Shown in pieces: positions 33,021-44,285 of a stretch of DNA of 64,000 nucleotides. A model generated the notes under the pieces. The model ran no database searches. It had not been told where the DNA came from and saw only the letters and a list, made by a program, of their open reading frames with translations. How positions within the stretch are numbered: the stretch's first letter is position 1; every line of letters begins with the position of its first letter. The translations under genes and the position numbers were made by a program. This DNA is from Cymbomonas tetramitiformis (lineage: Eukaryota > Chlorophyta > Pyramimonadophyceae > Pyramimonadales > Pyramimonadaceae), in NCBI GenBank assembly GCA_001247695.2, contig LGRX02034699.1:1-64000 (forward strand), read 5' to 3'.

Positions 33021-33312
33021 TCGACTAAGTGTTTTGGTTTAGGGATGCATATCTCAAATTGGAGTGATTCGCTATTTGCAGGCAATTAATGCCCATTAAC
33101 CTGCCTGCACCTGGTGACCGTCCGCCATAGAAGCCTCCCTTTTAACATGGGGATGCTGGACGGTTAGAATACTGACCGCAACGGGTGGGTTACTCTACAC
33201 GAGTAACACACCGGAAGCGACCAGGCTCGAAAATCGTACATCCCTTTCCACAATATTGGGACCCGGTAGAGACCGGGGTGCGATTTTCGAGGAGCAATTC
33301 TTCTAAAAAAGA

Positions 33313-34026
33313 GTGCTCTGGTGCGATTTTGTTGTCTCGAACAGGGACACGAGCCGCACTCAATCAATCCCACTGGAGGGATTGTTTTTCTTCGATGGTG
33401 CATGCCGCTTCAACGCGTCGCCGGATTTGAGGCAAGCCTCGTTCGGGGTGGCATTCTGCTCAGAACAAGGTCAACCGTGGACTCGGGACTACGGGCGCCT
33501 TGGATCCAAGACAAACAACTATGCAGAATTTGTGGGAGCTGTGATTGCAATCCAGAGAGCGATAGAATGGAACATGACCACAGCAACAATTATTGGGGAC
33601 TCGGAGCTAGTGGTGTCGGCCTTTTCGGGCTCCCGTAACGTTATCGCAAAAGACTTGGGGAAACTACTTATCATTGGGAAGGCGCACATGGCCTTACGCC
33701 CGGATTGTGTTTTCAATTTCAAACATGTGGCACAGGACCATAATAAACTGGCTGACAGCCTAGCCAACTTCGCGCTGGATTCTGGCCTGCCGGCAACTAC
33801 AAGTGTGAGAGACCCGCTCGCGTTTATTACCGTGGCGGTTGAAGGCTTTGACAGTGCTCGGGAGGTTATGGAGAGGCGGCAGTCTTTGGCGCCACGTGAG
33901 ACCCAGGGGCAAGATAGACTGGCCCCTTCAGTGATGGATGCCCTGAGTGGGAGTTTGGTCCCGGACCCCCTTTCCGCCCCAACTAGCAAGGGACCCGGGG
34001 GAGTTCCGGGTGGGAACTATCCATGA
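33313..34026 (+). pseudogene. RNase H-like ORF upstream of the RT
   Basis: The ORF contains LFFFDGACRFNAS (first Asp), TNNYAEFVGAVIAIQRAIEW (Glu), TIIGDSELVVSAF (Asp) and HVAQDHNKLADSLANFALD (last Asp), all four RNase H catalytic positions in the order of RNase HI of the compact, archaeal-like type. After about residue 165 the sequence becomes Pro/Ser-rich linker. It lies before the RT, whereas DIRS elements normally carry RNase H only after RT. It could be a captured domain or part of one long polyprotein with a frame break near 34,030. The start at 33,313 is not an ATG-supported certainty. Confidence 0.75.
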
Positions 34027-34113
34027 GTGTACTCAGGTTTGGGCACAGTGGCAACAGCATCGGAGATGGGATCGTAAGTCAAAAAATGGGCAAAGAATGG
34101 TGGAGTCTCCATC

Positions 34114-35046
34114 TTGGATTTCTTCCAGCATTTTTCAGGCAGCTATGAAGGGGCTCGTTTTGACTCACAGACGCCCCCGAGAATGCATTTCGAAAATCAT
34201 GCAATGCCAGATCATCTAATCCCCTGGATCTCTGAAAAAATACGGGATGAGCTCAAATGGGGAGCAATAAGAATTTGGAGCAAGGAGGGGCAGTGCTCTC
34301 CCCCGCATCTGGTTATGCCTGTGGGGGTGGAGCCAGCCAAACCAAGAAAGATCAATGATGCAAGATTCCTTAACCTTTGGTGTACGGATATACCGTCCAC
34401 TTACGAGTCGGTGACGATGCTTCCACAAATCTTGGAGAAGGGTGACCCGGCATTTATTATGGACCAAGCGTACGGATTCTTCCATGTGAGGCTTACAGAG
34501 GAATCGCAACAGTACATGGGTTACCTATGGGAGGGCTTATATTACGTTTATACAGTTCTCAATTTTGGATGGAAGCTAGCACCGGTCATTTATAGCGCCT
34601 TTGCGGGGGAGTTCGCGGGATTCATCCGGCGGCTGTGGATCCCTTATTTATACTATATCGATGATAATGCCGGTGGGCCGGGCCCAGTGGGAGCCTCGGC
34701 TCTTACGAAACAAAATAGGACCGCAATCTCGGCGTTCGTCGTCTCGTCATGCATGACTGCGGCGGGATATTGTATTCATCTCGAGAAGACGGAGTTTGTT
34801 CCGTCCATGTCCATCACCTGGCTTGGTATTGGTGTTGACCTTGCAAAGCAGGAATTTTTCATCCCGCAGAAAAAATGGGGAAAGTTCTTGAGCCTGGCAA
34901 CGGACCTGCGAGCTTCGTCAAAAATTTCGGCCAGGGACCTTGAGAGGGTGGCGGGGAAGCTAATTTCTATGTCAATTGCAGCCCCAGGCATCCTTATTGC
35001 ATGCAGAAAGCTGTATGATTTTCTGGCAAAAGGCACGATTTTGTAG
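34114..35046 (+). pseudogene. DIRS-type reverse transcriptase
   Basis: The ORF contains KPRKINDARFLNLWC, AFIMDQAYGFFHVRL, LNFGWKLAPVIYSAF and the catalytic YYIDDNAGG. This is the DIRS/Ngaro-type RT signature rather than gypsy. The C-terminal thumb is followed by LERVAGKLISMSIAAPG. The TAG at 35,046 ends the frame, while the neighbouring frame (34,976 onward) continues the protein, so a one-base break lies near 35,000-35,045. Confidence 0.82.
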
Positions 35047-35715
35047 GAAAAGTTTTGACCTGGACAGTAAGCAGATGAGAAATTTCAAACTTTACTTGAG
35101 CCAACTCTTCCAGCCGTCGTTGATTAAAATGTCCGCATTCAGAAAGCAGGTCCACTGCTCGATACTTATGGATACAACAAACGAGGGTTTTACGAAAGTC
35201 ATGGCAGCATCAATCGGAGCGGGGGAATTTCAGGATGAGATTTCGTGTTATCGTGACTTGAGAATCTGCTCGTCGGTAGACCAATCAATCTTGATTTCAG
35301 AACCCATGTTCGAAATCCCAGTGAATCTGGTCCTGCAACGCTGGGACATAATCTTGGATGAAAATATCTGGGATTCGTTGAGGGTCCTCTCGTCTAACCT
35401 GGGTACCAAGGCATGCAAAGACCTGGCAAAACGGCTCTATAGATTTGTCGCGGATAACAACTTGGAGCTGAAGCTGGTTTCCTTTGCAAGGGGACCGGAT
35501 GGGGCGATTGTAGTTCCTGATGAGGAGTCTCATTATTTACTGATGCCACGGTTCTCTCCTCTATTGAACATGATGTTTGGAAAGCACAACATTGACTGCT
35601 TCGCGACAGCGGCTAACGTTCGGGGATGCCCCAAAATGCGATTTTGCTCAAGACTGCCGGAGAAAGAAGCTTGTGGCACTAATGTCTTTGCCTACTATCC
35701 GTTGGCGGGATTAAA
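34976..35715 (+). pseudogene. DIRS RNase H tail and start of the NPPF domain
   Basis: The frame holds VHCSILMDTTNEGF where RNase H begins, a stretch LSSNLGTKACKDLAKRLYRF, and HNIDCFATAANVRGC with KEACGTNVFAYYPL. These are positions typical of the DIRS region between RNase H and the methyltransferase domain. It is cut at 35,715 by the minus-strand LINE insertion. The true continuation is at 37,273. Confidence 0.7.
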
Positions 35716-35949
35716 TAATAATAATAGTATACGTTGTAACATTTACGCTGAGAATAATGACAATGTCATAAGTCCGCTGTAATCCTGCAAGCAGGCAACT
35801 GAAGAACAGAGGGAGCTGGAGTCATCCTCATAGCGCGCCCCGAAAGGCTCATCTAGGTCGTGTCAACCTAGGAAACCGCGGCAAGACAAAACTACGCAGA
35901 GCGCTAAAGGGTCGTGCCGGCGGAGAAGCAGCAAAGGAGGTGGAGGTGG

Positions 35950-36115
35950 AGCAGTGCATCCATAATGGAAATTAAAGGGGGGAGGTGAGGCGGGGAGGGG
36001 TGGTGGTGGGGGTGCGGAAGGCGGGGTGGAGGGAGCGTGTGGGGGTGGAGGGGCGATCTATGGTAGGAAGGGGCGGGGAGGGGGGACCCCTCCTACCAAT
36101 AAAAGAAAGGGGGGG
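35950..36115 (+). other. G-rich tract in the LINE 3' region
   Basis: About 165 bp are dominated by GGGG runs on the plus strand (GGGGAGGGGTGGTGGTGGGG and similar), with more than four G-tracts at short spacing. The matching 3' region of the plus-strand LINE (51,000-51,110) is C-rich, as expected for the opposite orientation. Confidence 0.7.
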
Positions 36116-36203
36116 TGCTTATCAATTATTCATCTGAGTGAAGAGAGGGGGGAAGAGGTGAGAAATCATTCAAGAAGTTAAAAAGATAGACATGTTTGCT
36201 CTT

Positions 36204-37218
36204 TCAACAGCTTCTTCTTCTGTGATACCGGTAATACGCTCGGCTAAGAAGAGTACTTCTGAGAGGGTCATGGTTCGCGACTCTAGCATTGCCATTTAGG
36301 AAGGGGTCTCGTCTGACGCGGGTGTGATATCTGCACAGCCTGGAAAGTTTCTTTAGGAGAGGCTTCAGTCTTCTCTGGTGAACCCCTATGGTGCCAAGAA
36401 CCTGTCCAAAATGCTTCGGACGATATCCCATCAATGCGAGTTCCTTGGGCCATGTAACAGTCCCTACAAATGGTTTGTTGTCCCTGTTCGTGTAGGACGT
36501 GTCATAGTGTCCTCCGTAGTATTCTGTTGGGTGGGCACTCTGACGAGTCTCCTGCGGGAGGGGCCACGGGCAAAGGCTGTCGGGGATAACAGACTTCCTT
36601 TCACTCAGGACTTCCTGCCAAATTTCGGAGTCAACACCTGTGCAATTCAGTCTTCTTTCGGCGATCTTCTTTTCGGGAAGGACATTGATGTACCATCTCG
36701 CAATCTTCCTCTGAGTCCCACTCCAGTCATGGGCAGGAAAGTCTTGGCTCGGAGGGCTGTCAATGGCAATAATACAGACATCTGAGAAGTCATCTTTGTA
36801 ACATCCTCCGCCCGGAAGAACATATGGGTCATCTCTCGTCCAGTAGCCGTGTGGGATGAAAGGAATGGTGTTATGAGGAAATCTGAAGACCATTTTAAAT
36901 TCTTTAGCAATCCACTTTTCTTGATTTTTTGGAGAGAGTGGGAGGATTCAGATGCCTCGGAATCCTGGAACAGTGTTTGCTGCACGGTGGCCGAGTTCCA
37001 GGGTAGCCATGGCCGCTAAATTTCGAAAATCTTTCCTTTCCATCAAACGGGGGGTTCCCATAAACATTCCTACCCATATTAGTGATAGGGTCGACGTAGG
37101 CATCATATGCAAGTCCATCAAAACCGATCCTGCCATTTGCACAAAAGGGCCGAAGGGCGGCTTTCATCTGATCTGAAGGAATACATCTTCTCGAATGAAT
37201 CCTAGGGTGTGAGCTCAA
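36204..37218 (-). pseudogene. Methyltransferase-like C-terminal domain of the minus-strand LINE copy
   Basis: Two overlapping frames read SRRCIPSDQMKAALRPFC, GFDGLAYDAYVDP and NVYGNPPFDGKERF, then (36,893 down) FRFPHNTIPFIPHGYW and DVCIIAIDS. They align part by part with the plus-strand LINE at 49,440-51,000. A frame change after NPPFDG and a TGA where the other copy has Trp (GIWILPLSP) break it. NPPF and its surroundings are conserved despite divergence elsewhere. Confidence 0.78.
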
Positions 37219-37262
37219 CGGGTTGCAAAACAGTTCACATCCATTCTCGTTTAGTCCACGGT

Positions 37263-37555
37263 CGGGATTAAACTGTTATGCTAACCCGCCTTTTGCTTTA
37301 ATGGGGCCGTTCCTAATGTATTTAAAAGAAGAGAAAGCTTCAGCCTCAGTGGTTGCCCCGCAATGGGATGGTTTCTCCCCGGATGGATTCTGGTGGACTG
37401 TGTATAATAAACTGTGCAAACAAAAGTTCAGAATCGCTGAAGCAGGGGAAGTCTGTTTCCAACAGCTTAGAAGTGAAAAATGGGTAGAGGCAGGCCCGCT
37501 CCCGTGGGCGGTCTGGATTTTTAGATTCGATTTCTCTCAAGAGTATTTCGTATAG
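37263..37555 (+). pseudogene. NPPF domain of the DIRS element, continuation
   Basis: The region reads LNCYANPPFALMGPFLMYLKE, then ASASVVAPQWDGFSPDGFWW. The NPPF motif, the VAP strand and a PxW segment are the known C-terminal methyltransferase-like block of DIRS polyproteins. It ends at TAG 37,555. Confidence 0.78.
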
Positions 37556-37691
37556 CCAGGAACAAAAATCATGTAATTTATTTAAAAGCCTTCCGGCGGA
37601 AACCGCTTGTCTTGCAAAAAAAGAAAATGTTGTGGTCACCGGTAACCTTCGGGGGGCAATGTGAGGTTGATAGGGTATTGGCAGGAGCCTG

Positions 37692-38379
37692 TTGAGAAAA
37701 GCCCCGAACTGGGACGCCATACAACTAAGAACAAAGGAGCTTCAGGAAGCAAGAACCCGAGATGTGTACCAATCGGCCAAGCTCCGGAATTTGCGGGCCC
37801 TGGGGGAATTCTGGGCTTGCATGACCCCACCAGAATCACTGGATTCGTGTACGGCACAGCACATCTTATGGTATCGTGTTTACTTAGAACAGTTCGGAAA
37901 AAACTAACGTGCATCCGGCCACGTGTCCCCAAGAGGGGGTGTGGCTGCCTTGTCAGACAAGCCGCAAGTTCGGTTGATTCCCTCGGCAGACTTTCTAGTG
38001 CCTTACAGGATTTCGGAAGGTGTGGGTCGGACAACCCGTGCACCGGGGTAGAGTGATGAAGGTCTATGAAACCATGCATGACCAGAAACGAACAACTGCA
38101 GGCAAGAATTACCCCAAATCAAGCGACACCACTATTCAGTTGTACGATCGACCAACTAATGATTTTTATGAACGCGGAGGCAACTGGATTTGCCTCGGCT
38201 CGGGATTACTTCTGTTTATTACTCTTAGGACTAAGGCAATGGTCTTGATGGACCTATACGCTCTGAAGAGACCGGCCGAGCTAGGCGCTACAAGGGTGGA
38301 AGGAATCATAAGGGAAGGAAGGATAATAAGGGTGGAAGGAAGCATGGTTACACAAAAATTGGTAATCTTTGGAGCTTGA
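37692..38379 (+). pseudogene. Tyrosine recombinase, N part (DIRS)
   Basis: Three frames carry pieces in order: ALGEFWACMTPPESLDSCTA (core-binding helical region), ASARDYFCLLLLGL, and RTKAMVLMDLYALKRPAELG, the box with the first catalytic Arg. At least two frame breaks and a stop at 37,905 are present. The LINE insertion at about 38,380 separates it from the C part. Confidence 0.65.
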
Positions 38380-41300
38380 AATTCCCAATCAAGTATGGGG
38401 AAAAAGATGTCCTGAAATACCTCAAAATACACTTTCACTTGGGAAATACTGAAGTCTTAAAACTCGAAGGACCCAAGGAGCATGAAGAAGGGCACATATG
38501 GGACATCTGCATAGCTGTAGGATCTCTGTACGATAGCTGTAGTTCCCGTGAAGAAGATACGGACCACACTTGGGACTTCATCCATGAATCAGCAAACAAA
38601 GCGGCGTGTGCTGCATTTGGAACGAGGGGAAAAAAGATGCACAAAAGGCCGGTCCCATCAGCCACATCAAACTATCTATACAAATGGCTTCAGTCATTGA
38701 GAAAAGCACACCGAATGCTGGGAACGGTAGAAAAGGAAAAGGACCTGGAAGCAACAGAATGCCTCATCAGCTCCATACCTTGCGACAGTCTTCGTAGGAA
38801 GCCACAGGAAACGGCCGAGGCATGGAGTAACAGACTTGAGGCGAACCTGCCAACAGTTACAAAAGCATTCCAAGAGAGCAGACTCAAGGACATAAGATAC
38901 TGGAAGCTCCGGGAGAAGGAAGAGATGCAATATTTGTTTGCAAAGAAGGTTTCAACCTTCTTGGACAGAGCCTTAGGAAACAAGAAAGGGACGGAAAAGG
39001 GTGCAGCACCAGAATATGATGACAAAGGTGAGGTACCGCCCACAGCAAATGAAAGAAAGCAAGCCATCTTAAAAGAATATAAAGAAAACAAACTCTTCTC
39101 CACAAAACCCGAAGCACCCAAGCACCTACCGCCATGGTTGAAATCGATCTTAAAGAACAGCCCCAGACTACCCCAGCATGTCATTGAGCAGCTAGCAGAA
39201 CCTATACTTATGAAGGAGCTGGAGGCAGTCTATGGATCATGTGGAGTATCCACAGCCCCAGGCCCATCGGGAATGCATTATGCACAATGGATACAGGGAC
39301 CCCAAAACCTCCAGGAACTCATACTTGAAATGTTTAACAACATCTTGAGAACAGGCTCCTTTCCAAAAATAGCAAAAGCAGGCTTCATTCAGCCAATCCC
39401 CAAAGATCCAAACAAACCATGCACGTCAGATAATTCCAGACCACTCACCATGCTGGAAACAGGCATGAAGTTGTTCAATTCCATCATTGCAAACAGAATA
39501 AAGAAGGCCTTATCCAAACATCCAGTCCGTTTCCCAATTCAAGATGCCTTTCTACCCAATAAAAACATTGAAGATTCGTTGCAAGTCCTAAATGAAGTTA
39601 TTTCCGATGCTAACAGATTCGACAAAGAACTGCATGTTGTCTACCTGGACCTTAAACAAGCCTTTGACCGAGCAGAATTTTGGATGAGCAAGCTAGTAGC
39701 ACTGGAGAAAATAGGACTGCCCGAAAACATCATTACAATCATCTCGGACATCACATCCGAAGCATCCCGATCAGTCCTCACATCTGAAGGCATGGCAGAT
39801 GAATGGATGCTCGAATGCGGGGTGCCCCAAGGAGAAGTCCTAAGTCCCCTCAGGTTTGTGGCAATTATGGACATACTAGCCATCTGGCTGGCCGAAAGGG
39901 CAAACGGGAAGAACCCCATGAAACAGACCTACGGGTATGCCCTAGAGAAACCGAGAGATGCCACCAGAAACCCGGGAGCAACATCACCCCAGAAGAACAG
40001 GAAATGGCTGAATATGAATTCACCGCCCAACATCTTTGCCAGATTTTTCTGTGATGATATCATCTTGATAGGGAAATCAAGAGAGGAAGTACAAGACATG
40101 CTCGGGGTGATCAATGAGTTCATGAGGTTCATAGGGATTCCCATTAATGCTAAAAAATCGAAATACTCCCACAGGAAACCCATAAGACAGAGGGGTAAAG
40201 CATATGAAAGGCATACCGAATTGGAAAAGAAACTCATGTCCGGAGGTATGCTGAAAATCGAAGAGGGAGAGGAAGGGCCCACCATATGGTCCGAATGGCT
40301 TCCACCCAAGACCCCTACATATCTCGAATATAGCAACAGAACTGAAGCAAACCGATATCTAGGGGTTTGGTTTGCGCTAGATGGCGGATGGGAACACCAA
40401 AAGCAGATACTTATGGATAAGCTCACCCAAAGCTTACTGTCAGTTCAAACACAAACCTTACACTTGAACCAGCTCCGCTACATAATCAATGCGGTTGTTA
40501 TACCAAGAATGGCATATCCTTTGAAAGTTACATCGATTATCTGCACGGAAACAACTAATGTAGCAAAAGAAATTGATGGCACAATAGCAAACTTCGTCCT
40601 GAGATATTTAAATTGTCCCATAGACACAAACCATCAATTAGTTTGGACACCGGCCGCACTAGGAGGACTGGGGATTGACAGCGTAACAGACATTGCCCAT
40701 GCTACATGCATCTCGGAAACATTATGCAATGCAACAGAATACGAATATTGGAGTGACCAGATCATACACGGACTACACGGCACACCAAATGCACACCTGT
40801 ACAGAGACAACAGCAGCACATGGAGCAGAATGGCAAGTTATGTCATGGAGAGAGAAGCAAGGGAGCTCAAAATTCAGGGTTCTTCTTTATCCCACCACCT
40901 CCCTTTCAAAAAAGCCACAGACAAAAGTGGGAACTGGTTCAAAAGGGTGAGCTACATACTGTCAAAATATGGCTACTCTATTGACACAACGCATTCCACT
41001 CTTCAGGATTACGAGGAACTACAGACCTTCCTTTACTCGTCACTCCCGAAACCTGTGTATGAGAAGATAAGTATGTTAGTGGCAACACGGAATCTTAGAT
41101 ACATGGGTTCCTTTCTTCAGCCATGTGGAGGGCTTATGCTTAGTTGGGAAGAACTACGGGTAAAGCATAGCCTGCAAGGAACAGAACCCCCATCATGGTT
41201 TTCAGCCCTTCAGACAGAAGTTATCTGTGATGAGTCAGGAGCAGAGCTGCGGAAGGTTAAATCCAAATACAGAGACACACCACAAGCCCCGGAGGAGGGT

Positions 41301-41468
41301 ATGATGTGCTGGAAAGGGACAGGAATGGGCCAGGAAGGGATAGAGCTAGTCAAAGTCCAGAGACATGACACCGGCTTAGGTACTTTACAATTGGAACAGT
41401 ACACCAAGGACCAAGAAGGGATATACAGACCGGACAAAACAGGACTGAAGACTTTACTAGTTAATTAA
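38376..41468 (+). pseudogene. LINE reverse transcriptase
   Basis: An N-terminal linker includes DFIHESANKAACAAFG, typical of the segment after the endonuclease. RT follows: STAPGPSGMHYAQW, AGFIQPIPKDPNKP, HVVYLDLKQAFDRAEF (first Asp box), CGVPQGEVLSPLRFVAIMD and the catalytic FFCDDIILIG near residue 557. A long thumb/connector domain (LGVWFALDGGWEHQK, TPAALGGLGIDS) continues to a TAA at 41,466. RNase H resumes in the same frame 27 codons later, so that TAA is the only stop between the two domains. It may be a mutation. Confidence 0.85.
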
Positions 41469-41495
41469 TATCAGATACTGCAGGATGGTACAACT

Positions 41496-42228
41496 TTGAT
41501 GCCGGTGGACCAAAACATTTTGAGAATGAATGCCAACAGTACAGCAAGGATCAACACAGGAGAAGGTTCGGGAGCCGAGATATACTTAGCATATGTTGAA
41601 AATAGGCTCAAAGACCTTTTCAGAGCAAGGTGCAACAACTCATGTGCAGCGGATAACAGTGAATTTAGCTGCCCGAGTGCATCAGAAGATGAGGAACAGG
41701 GCACGGTGCATGACAGCGCAGATCATAGGGTTAGCTTTGATTTTGCAAGTGACGGATCGCTCTACAAAAGCTCATCTTTTGCAAGTTGCGGAGCAGCATA
41801 CATGAGATTTGAGGAGGGAGACTCAACACCAATCATGAGCAAACATAACATACCAAGGGAGACGCCTATTACCTCACCTACAGCAGGAATCATAGATAAC
41901 ATCCATAAACCTAGCTCCACCACCGCAGAAATTTTGGGTCTCAGAAAGCTACTTCAAGATCGGAAGCATGAAATTCTGAACACCTTGGTTCCCCTTACCC
42001 ATGTAATTGACTCTATGGCAACTATCAATGCTGTAAACCGTGACCCTGGAACCCTAAATGTCAGGGACCTTATGCAAGAGCCAAACAGAAGGGACTTGGT
42101 AGCCATTAGACTGATTTTGGAAGAATTAGGATTTTACAACACAACAGGACAAGCGAAACTCCTGATTAAATGGATCAGAGGGCACAATAACGATAGGCTC
42201 CATGACAAAGTAGATAGAACGGCCAAAA
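41496..42228 (+). pseudogene. LINE RNase H domain
   Basis: In frame with the RT, it has FDFASDGSLYKSSSFASCG (Asp), TTAEILGLRKLLQ (Glu), THVIDSMATINAVNRD (Asp) and IRGHNNDRLHDKVDRTAK (His/Asp). It runs into the TIR element at 42,229. Joining to 43,302 gives TAKRAAFRYSGRQL with no frame loss. Confidence 0.78.
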
Positions 42229-43297
42229 TGGCTACTGCCCGGAGCTTCAGTACTGTTACAAGTACCGTAGTAAAATAGACGTAGCCGGCATTAAACTTGG
42301 TCATATAGGTCAAACCACATCTCAGAAAATTCATTTATGACCCTTTTGAATTTCTGAAAACGTGTATACATGCCACCATCAAGTTTAAGGTGGTGTATTT
42401 TGAGCGCGCTTTCGATGGGTAAAATGCCTGAAAATAATTTATTTTGCTCAGTACTGTTACAAGTACTGAACACTATAACCCTTGAGAGACCCTCATGCGA
42501 GGCCTTGGAGGTCAAACCAACCATCATGTTTCGATATTGGAAGGTATTGAAGATATCTAGCGAGTCACTTGCGTGATTGATATGAATTTGGGCCCGCGCG
42601 GTGATGGAATATGACCCACACCCGCCAGAAATCCGAAATTCGCTTTTTTCAAGGACGAAAATTATTGAATTGGCTCCGCGCGAACGTGTGACATAAGAAC
42701 ATAAGTCACAGTATGGCGGTCGTAAAGGCTTCTAAAATTCGATATACATGTATAGATGACAAATTTACTTGCTCATGGCCTTTCCATATGCATAGCATGC
42801 ATTAAATGCGTCATTCCTATCGCCAAGCGTGGTTGTTGGCGGCCCCTCAAACATATCATTTTCCGCACACCCAAACCCAAACCCAAATGTTTGTCACTCT
42901 TGTGGAACCAATCACTCTATGCCAACGGGACCTATGACCCACACATGATATGATATGATGTCTGCCTTCAATTTGAATGCTTTTCCACTTGATTCGGCGG
43001 TGTGGTGTGCTTGAAAAAATTATTGAAAGAGGCATGTCATTTTCGACATATTTGTCAAGCAGGTAATCCGGAAAATCACTGCCCATTGTGTTATATACGT
43101 CCAGTGAGAAGCCTCCAAGTGGAATATCGACCAATGGAGCATATGGCAAGTTAGTTTAGGTCATAAATGTGCCAAGATATGGATGGTAGCCCAACCGAAC
43201 CAACGGAGATGCCTGAAAAAATTCGCGGGGACTCAGTACTTGTAATAGTACTGAACACGATTTCAGTACTATTACAAGTACTGCCGGGCAGTAGCCA
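42229..43297. mobile_element. 1,069-bp non-coding TIR element, 4-bp TSD (copy 2 of a family)
   Basis: The left end TGGCTACTGCCCGG and right end CCGGGCAGTAGCCA are perfect inverted repeats of 14 bp. AAAA flanks both ends (42,225-42,228 and 43,298-43,301). The ends equal those of the element at 15,387. Subterminal copies of the near-palindrome CAGTACTGTTACAAGTACTG lie at 42,248, 42,449, 43,233 (reverse) and 43,264. No transposase is encoded. Its removal restores the LINE frame. Confidence 0.85.
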
Positions 43298-43762
43298 AAA
43301 AGAGCGGCATTTAGATACAGCGGAAGACAGCTTAGATTCGATGAAGATGGAGATTTAGATTTTTCCCTCCTCTTTCATGAACAATCCATAACAGGAGGCA
43401 TCAGGAACCATATTAGGAGGCTCCAAAGATTGAGCCATCACAAAAAATGGAAAGACATGAATGGACAAGGCAGAGCGCTCAGACTATTGGAGGAAAATCA
43501 CGTGAAACCAATCAAGGATATATAAAAAATTGCATCTAAGTACTTCACGGCCTATAGGCGCAGAGAACTTACAGGCCTACAAGCATCCCCTCATAGAGCA
43601 CACAGGATGGGAATGGGAGAAAGCCCGACCTGCCAGAAGTGTGGCACAACAACACTGTGCACCTATAAACATATCCAACTGAACTGCCCAGGAGAAAGAA
43701 ATGAACTACATCAGCTAAGAGAAAACCAACAGGAGGAAATAAAAGAGACTACAGTAGACACT
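43298..43762 (+). pseudogene. LINE zinc-ribbon-like C-terminal part
   Basis: After the TIR element the frame continues FHEQSITGGIRNHIRRLQRL and then CQKCGTTTLCTYKHIQLNC (43,636-43,695), the CxxC...H...C cluster common near LINE C termini. One TAA interrupts it at about 43,520. Confidence 0.65.
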
Positions 43763-44285
43763 CAGTATTAAGGAATTCACCGTTAAGGAATCAGCCAGCG
43801 TTTTGGGGGGGGGTCACGATTTTAGTGATTTGGCTGGCTGGACCCAAAAAAATAAGGAAGAGGTCCAAAATAAGGAAGGCGCTCGCTGGCTGGCATGCTT
43901 TCGGCAATCTTAACATAAGGAATTGACGCTGGCATAACTTGACGCGGTGCACATGGCTTTAGGCTAATTATTGCACATGGCATTACTGTAGGCAATTATT
44001 GGTGTTATGGTGTGTACACCATAATATCTGTCTGTCTGTCTTCATGTCTGTGTGCAGCTCTCTAAGCTGTTGCCTACTCGCTGGGTCCATTTTATCACTT
44101 CGAAAAATCAGCACACAGTTTTCTCGAAAATTTCAGTTTGTAAGGCTGACGTGAGGAAAATAACGAATGGTGCTGGCTGGCTCATGAATCGCGTTCCTTC
44201 TAATGAACAATTCATTAGCACGCTGGCGCCCGGGGGGTCACGATTTTAGTGATTTGGCTGGCTGGAGCCAGATCTCTGTTTCATT
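43763..44285. mobile_element. ~0.5-kb insertion in the LINE, type uncertain
   Basis: The LINE frame is interrupted between QQEEIKETTVDTQ and IKKATAGDPRLIIEG. Both edges start CAGTA when read inward (CAGTATTAAGG left, CAGTAAACACTC on the reverse strand at right). Inside, GGGGGGTCACGATTTTAGTG plus ATTTGGCTGGCTGGA is directly repeated at about 43,806 and 44,231. TIR similarity is weak and no clean TSD was found, so a pogo/mariner-like origin is only a suggestion. Confidence 0.45.

Larger units (their letters stand above)
35716..37262 (-). mobile_element. 5'-truncated LINE copy (minus strand), 10-bp TSD
   Basis: CGGGATTAAA flanks the insert on both sides (35,706-35,715 and 37,263-37,272). On the minus strand the insert opens with a segment matching the plus-strand LINE from GCELFCN onward. 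It ends with CGTAAATGTT then an ATT-repeat tail. Removing the insert and one TSD copy rejoins the DIRS frame through GLNCYANPPF. Five-prime truncation, a simple 3' tail and a variable-length TSD are the marks of target-primed reverse transcription. Confidence 0.88.

Noticed and set aside
33226..33291. 11-bp inverted repeat CTCGAAAATCG/CGATTTTCGAG as a DIRS junction or att site
   Set aside because: It lies inside the element between Gag-like and RNase H-like parts and has no matching terminal sequence; probably chance or a hairpin.
38376..38420. TSD of the long LINE in the DIRS recombinase (ATTCCCA on both sides)
   Set aside because: Only about 15 of 22 bases match, so I do not claim a target duplication there.
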